This document shows, in pieces, positions 59,295 to 64,000 of a DNA stretch of 64,000 nt (its first letter is position 1; each line of letters begins with the position of its first letter). Where the stretch lies: positions 50,391 through 114,390 of the forward strand of contig JNDT01002322.1 of the NCBI GenBank assembly GCA_000697055.1, in the 5' to 3' direction. Position numbers and translations under genes: made by a program. Source of the stretch: Saksenaea vasiformis B4078 (Eukaryota; Mucoromycota; Mucoromycetes; Mucorales; Saksenaeaceae). The notes beneath the pieces were generated by a model. It was given only the letters and a program-made list of their open reading frames with translations. It searched no databases and had not been told where the DNA came from.

Positions 59295-60999
59295 TTATTG
59301 GTAAAAATCTTCATCCTTAACGGCAGTTTCATCCTCTTTGTAAATCTTAATGGTTTTGTCAGCTTCACCTGTGATCAAACGAAGTCCAGTCTGATCGAAT
59401 GCACTAGCAAAGATGCCAGCTTCCGCATCAAGAGAACCTGGCTGAACAGTGGTCTCCATTGACTGGAAGTTATATCCAGATCTCCAGTCGTGGAATCCCA
59501 TGGTACCATCGTCACCTAAAACATATGTTATTAAACGTCACGACATCTTCTGCCTTAAGTACCTCCTGAGAAAATGACGCCATCGGCATTCATGGATAAT
59601 GTATTGATGATAGATTTGCGTCCAGCGTAGTTTTGGATGAATGTTCCTTCGGGGCATTTCCATCCCTTGATGTTATCTGCACTGCCACTCACGAAACCAA
59701 ACTCATTCGGATGAAGGGCGAGGGCACGTACACTCTTCTTGTGATGGGTCAAAACGCCCATTGTCTTTCCTGCCGCCAAATCCCATAACCGGATTGTGCT
59801 ATCCATGGAACCTGTGATTACTTGTGGATCAGCCTCCTGACATTGAACGGCTGATACTGTGCTGGTATGTCCCGTCAATACGTGAGCACATTGCTTTGTG
59901 CGCATATCCCACACCTAATAATCACCAGAATACAGGTCAATACCATACAACAAACCGGAATATATCTTACTCTAGCTGTAGCATCTCTTCCGCATGTCAC
60001 AAGCACATCCAATGTAGGGTGTAGACTGAGTCCATAAACACCTGAAAGATGGCCATGGTAATGTCGAATAACCTTGTTTTGTTCCAAATCCCAGCATTTG
60101 ACCATTTTATCTTCACCACACGAAAACAAGTACGGATGCCGTGGTGACACTGCCAATCCTCGAACTGTGCTGATGTGACCCGTCAATGACAATTTAAGCG
60201 TACCAGAAGCCAAATCCCAAATCTTTTCAACAGATATAAATATAGGATTTTCTCAAATCTTTTGCCCTACCTTAATAGTTCGATCTCCTGCACCAGTAGC
60301 AAACCATTTGTTGCCTGGTTCTACTGCCACAGCGCGCACCCATCCAAGATGACCACTGATGACACGCATAAGTTTCCAGGGAGCATGCCAGACAGGTCGA
60401 ATTGTCTTTGCACGTGCACGACGAACCAACGATCCTCCACCAGCCAAACTGTCTCCAAATAGATCGGAAAACCGATCCTTTGTCCTCAGTGCAACGACTC
60501 CACCTTGTTCTGCGGTTCTAAAGAGAAACAGTTGTCAAGATCATTTCCACGATTGAAAAGAACATACTGCGACTTTTTGTCAGGAATACTATCAATGAGT
60601 TGCGATACAGAAGTATTTGTCTCGGTCTCATCGGATGGTGCTTCTTCAATCGTTGTAGCTTTGACTTGTTTTGCTTTTTGTGCTTCTTTCTGCTGTCGGA
60701 TCAACGCTTCGGGTAAGGTGCGGACTTCATCGTATTCATCGTGGATCTTGCTGGTAAGCTTTATACGTTGACTGTGGGATGATATGGGTTAATGACAGAT
60801 GAATGACAACGGAATTTTACCTTGCCAACTCATCCATAGCTGCTTGGCTGTATGTCGTTGTAAATAAGACTCTCGTCTTTTTTGCTGAGCTTGCCAGAAG
60901 CGGCTCCAGATTCTCCACGCCGGCTTTTTTCTCGACATCAGGCACTACCTCGTTTGCCACATCTTGGGTTGATGCGCGACGCTTGGTTCTGGCTACCAT
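59295..60999 (-). CDS. PRP46: Spliceosomal WD40 protein Prp46/PLRG1
   Basis: Six exons: 60999-60821, 60771-60568, 60517-60271, 60222-59971, 59914-59563 and 59515-59295, all in phase, giving 484 residues. After an N-terminal region of about 170 residues (Lys/Glu-rich) come seven WD40 repeats, among them [80 protein letters not shown] and [20 protein letters not shown]. The join before IWDLASGT and the phrase [20 protein letters not shown] are diagnostic for Prp46/PLRG1. It belongs to the Prp19-associated (NineTeen) complex needed for spliceosome activation. The start at 60999 ([10 protein letters not shown]) is the first ATG in frame. Confidence 0.95.
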
Positions 61000-61266
61000 A
61001 ATTCCTGGAGGTGAACAAGATAGCCTATCCAAGCTTTCCGATTTTTTTTTTGGAAGTGACTGTGGCCAATCCTCTAGGTAAAAAATTTATCCGCTGCCTG
61101 TCAAATCCATTAAAAGAATCTAGTACTGTATTTTGAAGAAACATTTGTGTTTCTGGAAATGTGATTTTGCGTCGCTTAAAGTCCAAGTTTGCCTTAGCAT
61201 GAGATTACATATAAGTTGTTTAGTTAAAATAGAAAGTGTTCATGAAATTCTCAGTTGTGTACTTAC
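61000..61266. other. Spacer between PRP46 and Fanzor copy C
   Basis: PRP46 promoter side; no gene seen. Confidence 0.4.
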
Positions 61267-63545
61267 CATAGCCATACGCTACCACTGGGTTCAACTTGGT
61301 CTTTGGCGACGCATAAAACATTTCCAGCATCGTAAACGTTTCAATGATGATTATTATACACAATCCTTTAGAAGAAGTCCTACCGGTGCAACCACCTGGA
61401 AAAGATCGTATTAGTAAATGAAAATAGATTGCATACAAAGTATACTAACCGTAAAAATCCAAATCTTCTTACGAACCCGTATTCGAAACGGTGATATTTG
61501 TTGACTTTGTGGGCCGAGAAAACACGCTAGGTCGCCAATGACCCCTCCAGATGCTGCTTGCTATGGCGAACATGTTTTTGCTTGCATTAACGTCACGCTG
61601 CCACAGTGTCCTACAGTGTTTGCAGACCAGGACACCGTGGTGCGTGATGTTATCGGCCGTTTTGATTTTCTCTAATCCCTTCCTCATGCAGCTGTGACAT
61701 ACCTGTATCACAAGTTGAGCGCGCCAAACCAAAATATTACCAAAAGCAAACCTGCGAGGTGCAATATTCGTCCACTTTAATTGCTACAAGTTCGCCTCGT
61801 GTTTCTCGTCGTTTGACCATACGCCACACATTTTTACCATACCGCTGCGCTTTTCTTTATATCGGCGGTCTTTTCCAAACATGGCGTCTCTAAAGACAAT
61901 AAGCGGAATCTTTTCTGACTGTTGGAATTTCTGTGGCGTCCACTTTCGCGGTCGTGTAATTCGCAGCGTGGGTAGGACAGACGATGTATTTTGTCGAGGG
62001 ATCCTATCGCTTTTCAGAAAAAGAGGAATATTACGCAAAATACATACCTCCCTCTTGATGTGTCCTCCTTGAGTCGTTTCCGTTTTCTCTGACATTTGCG
62101 TAACTTCCTGTTTTTCTTCGTATTATTTCGTCTTCTCCTGTTGTACCTCTTGCCACCATTAACCAATACGTTGACCAGCTCTTCTGAAGCTCTCTGCACG
62201 CCTTGATCCCCCCGAAATCGCATTGAAGCCTTATCAAAGCCGTAGAAAGCGAAAAGTGTTTCCTTATGTTGCAAGATTTCATCGATCCGCTGATGAAACT
62301 GTTCTACTGAGTTTGTCTTCGCGCTCGTCGACTTGGTCTCGATTTCAGTTATACCAGCCGTATCTTTCAGCTTTTGCAACTGTTTGCGGCGGTGGGGCGA
62401 ACCCGTGTTCTGGTAATATTCATTGCTGGAGCAACGACGAATTTCATGTTCTATATTGCCGCAGCCATATGAGGCGGTAAACACTTGGTTGATTCCAGGG
62501 TCGACCGCGCAGACACGGTACTGCATGTCAACCTCCTCTGCAGAGAAATCATCAAGACTAAGATCCACTGTCTGAAATTTTGGTTTTGCCTTCCTTGCAA
62601 ATTGTAAGTCGACTGCAAACCCGTCGGTGAGAATTTGATTGGTAAACATGATGCCTCGTTGTTGTGGATCCTTCCAATCTTCAAAACTAGATAGCACAGA
62701 AGTCATTCAGCCATCTTCACAGTGAGTATAGAGGTATACCTTTGGAAACCCAGCTTGTGAAAGTTAAATACTCGCCAAAACAAGGCGGCATTTTCATCGT
62801 ATGTTCTTGGACTCCTTTCTGAAACTAGAGCTGCCAATGTCCCGGCATTAACTGTCACAAAACGCCATTGCATGGAGGGTACGGGGCATAATGAGAACAG
62901 ACGTGGTAAGTCCTTGGTCTCCTTTGTGGCACGCTGATGTTCTTCCTCGTAATTCAGTAGTATATATCGTAAAACCTGTAGATATTCTCCTGGCGATTGT
63001 GAGATTGTCTGTGGAGTTGCTGGCCGAACAACAAGGGGATCTAACTCTTGACATATGCTTTCCTCTAGATCATGAAGGTCAACAGAAGCTTCACTGATCC
63101 ACTATGGCCAGATAGGTTCGCCACCGGCAATACGCTCGTAGATATATTCGGATGTGATTGCTTTGAGTTTTGCTTTTTCAAGGTCCTGAACAACACATCA
63201 AGGTTAGCGCTTTCTAGAATGACCTCATATCCATACCTCCATTTTCTTGCTCAGTCTTCGTTCTATATAAAAAGTGACGCGTGCTTCGAAATTTTCCACG
63301 ATATTGGTGCTATACGCGGTGGCTAGAGTCTTGCACATGGCCGAAAGGGAGCCGCTGTAACCGGAAGGTCGATCCGCCGAAAATTTTATTCCAGGGTGCC
63401 GCGTACAGAATGAAGTCCATCTCTCTGTAACGTCTTCTGGAAGATTCAGATTATCATTTGTGATCTGTGAATCCATGACAAGTTGCATAACGGAGTACTG
63501 ATGTACGTGACGTTTAAAATTGGAATTTCAGTCTGTTTATTGCAT
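61267..63545 (-). pseudogene. Fanzor copy C, degraded
   Basis: The same gene as copy A in the same exon order, without the two N-terminal zinc knuckles. Readable: FCTRHPGIKFSADR and TNIVENFEARVTFYIERRL; AITSEYIYERIAGGEPIWP; SMQWRFVTVNAGTLAALVS; GIMFTNQILTDGFAVDLQFA; CAVDPGINQVFTASYG (first RuvC Asp); KIPLIVFRDAMF; AIKVDEYCTSQ (Glu); CHSC / CKHC and WQRDVNASKNM (last Asp). Lesions: TAG at 63104-63102 right after IWP, a 1-nt loss near 61812 before the catalytic Glu, a stop (NTGS, stop) near 61469, and a frame change near 63500. A further conserved exon (61395-61267: TFTMLEMFYASPKT) matches one in copy A. The copy lies beside a Tc1/mariner end. Confidence 0.85.
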
Positions 63546-63706
63546 AAGGTCAGAAAAGGGGAGTTCTACGCCTTAAGCCCGTATAACTTACTTTTCCTTG
63601 AAGAAGGAATAGAGATAAGAAATGAGAACTAATGCAATACTTCGAGACTAATTTAAATAAACGAATAATAAGAGATACTAGCTAAACTATCTGGATAAAA
63701 GATAAT
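63546..63706. other. Short spacer between Fanzor copy C and the Tc1 end
   Basis: About 160 bp without coding signal. The TA at 63705-63706 is a plausible Tc1 target-site dinucleotide. Confidence 0.45.
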
Positions 63707-63740
63707 ACACTCCCCTCCAAAAAATAGTCGTACAACTTGG
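63707..63740. repeat. Tc1 terminal inverted repeat (one end)
   Basis: Outer end CACTCCCCTCC with the internal GTCGTACAACTT; preceded by TA. The partner repeat would lie beyond 64000. Confidence 0.65.
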
Positions 63741-63879
63741 TGTAACCCAGCAACATGATATTGCCTTAAGCAAATCTTAAGGTCCAGTACTCATAAAGTA
63801 TAAACATCAAAACTCTCAAACTCGATATGACCATAGTCAAACATGTATATATTTATTCCATACTCAGAAAATATACTGT

Positions 63880-64000
63880 TTAATATGTGGTATGCCCACC
63901 ATGGGCGTCAATAACAGCTTGACATCTTCTGGGCATAGATTCCACCAACTTTCTACATACCTCAGAGGATATCTTGGCCCACTCGTCAAGCAATGCCTGG
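63880..64000 (-). CDS. Tc1/mariner transposase, C-terminal 39 residues (partial)
   Basis: Open from the right edge to TAA at 63882-63880. The peptide contains DEWAKISSEVCRKLVESMPR, then RCQAVIDAHGGHTTY at the end, the conserved tail of Tc1-family transposases (usual form: MPRRC-AVI-A-GGHT-Y). No disruption is visible in this part, unlike the 53.8 kb element, so this one may be younger. Confidence 0.85.
   Translation of the reverse strand, partial: QALLDEWAKISSEVCRKLVESMPRRCQAVIDAHGGHTTY

Larger units (their letters stand above)
63707..64000 (-). mobile_element. Tc1/mariner element, 3' end, cut by window edge
   Basis: Starts after a TA with CACTCCCCTCCAAAAAATAG and continues TCGTACAACTTGG, the style of Tc1-family terminal inverted repeats. 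The transposase reading frame runs in from the right edge on the minus strand and ends inside. The other terminus is outside the window. Confidence 0.8.

Noticed and set aside
1..64000. CRISPR arrays, rRNA genes, intact tRNA genes, LTR retrotransposons
   Set aside because: No spaced direct repeats of CRISPR type, no rRNA core sequence, no intact tRNA with both internal boxes, and no paired LTRs or reverse-transcriptase motif were seen by eye.

Overview
This is a eukaryotic window and almost certainly fungal. Genes are split by short GT-AG introns (about 40-70 nt), intergenic DNA is AT-rich, and the gene set is fungal: a Cch1-type calcium channel, a Pcl/Pho80-type cyclin, an Uds1-type coiled-coil septation protein and a fungal forkhead factor. 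A flotillin and several Fanzor copies next to Tc1-like transposons suggest an early-diverging lineage, probably Mucoromycota/Mucorales. The lineage is inference; the gene identities come from motifs read in the translations. Exon joins were worked out by hand and checked for reading phase, except where stated.

Layout. 0-9.3 kb: the 3' end of an acidic Trp-repeat protein, a C2H2 zinc-finger factor (-), a TrhO/TSTD2-like rhodanese (+), an Uds1 coiled-coil protein (+), and CCR4-NOT subunit NOT2 (-), whose 3' end nearly touches the Uds1 gene. 11.5-23.1 kb: two SPFH-family genes, flotillin and prohibitin-2, separated by a secreted DSDD-repeat protein, a putative membrane protein with decayed relatives, and repeat-rich DNA. 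24.6-33.5 kb: forkhead factor (-), Pcl-type cyclin (-), CPSF30/Yth1 (-) and an FAD-dependent amine-oxidase-like membrane protein (+). 35.1-47.5 kb: the large CCH1 gene (-), HRD1 (+) and the SAP-domain gene THO1 (-). 57.9-61.0 kb: CDP-diacylglycerol synthase (-) and the spliceosomal WD40 gene PRP46 (-).

The accessory parts are 48-57 kb and 61.2-64 kb. They hold three copies of a Fanzor gene, the eukaryotic TnpB relative that acts as an RNA-guided nuclease. Copy A (49.5-52.3 kb) is nearly complete. It keeps all three RuvC acidic residues, has two N-terminal zinc knuckles of unusual spacing, and carries one in-frame TAA plus a late frameshift. Copy B (52.7-53.4 kb) is truncated. Copy C (61.3-63.5 kb) has a nonsense codon and frameshifts. 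Copies A and C share a conserved exon after the RuvC-III block, so the ancestral protein was probably longer than the present stop codons suggest. Each cluster lies next to a DDE transposon: a broken Tc1-like transposase at 53.8-55.0 kb, and the inverted repeat and transposase C-terminus of another Tc1/mariner element at the right edge.

Most genes are housekeeping: mRNA metabolism (NOT2, YTH1, THO1, PRP46), membrane and ER biology (HRD1, CDS1, CCH1, flotillin), mitochondria (PHB2, probably the rhodanese) and transcriptional or cell-cycle control. They form no operon-like unit.
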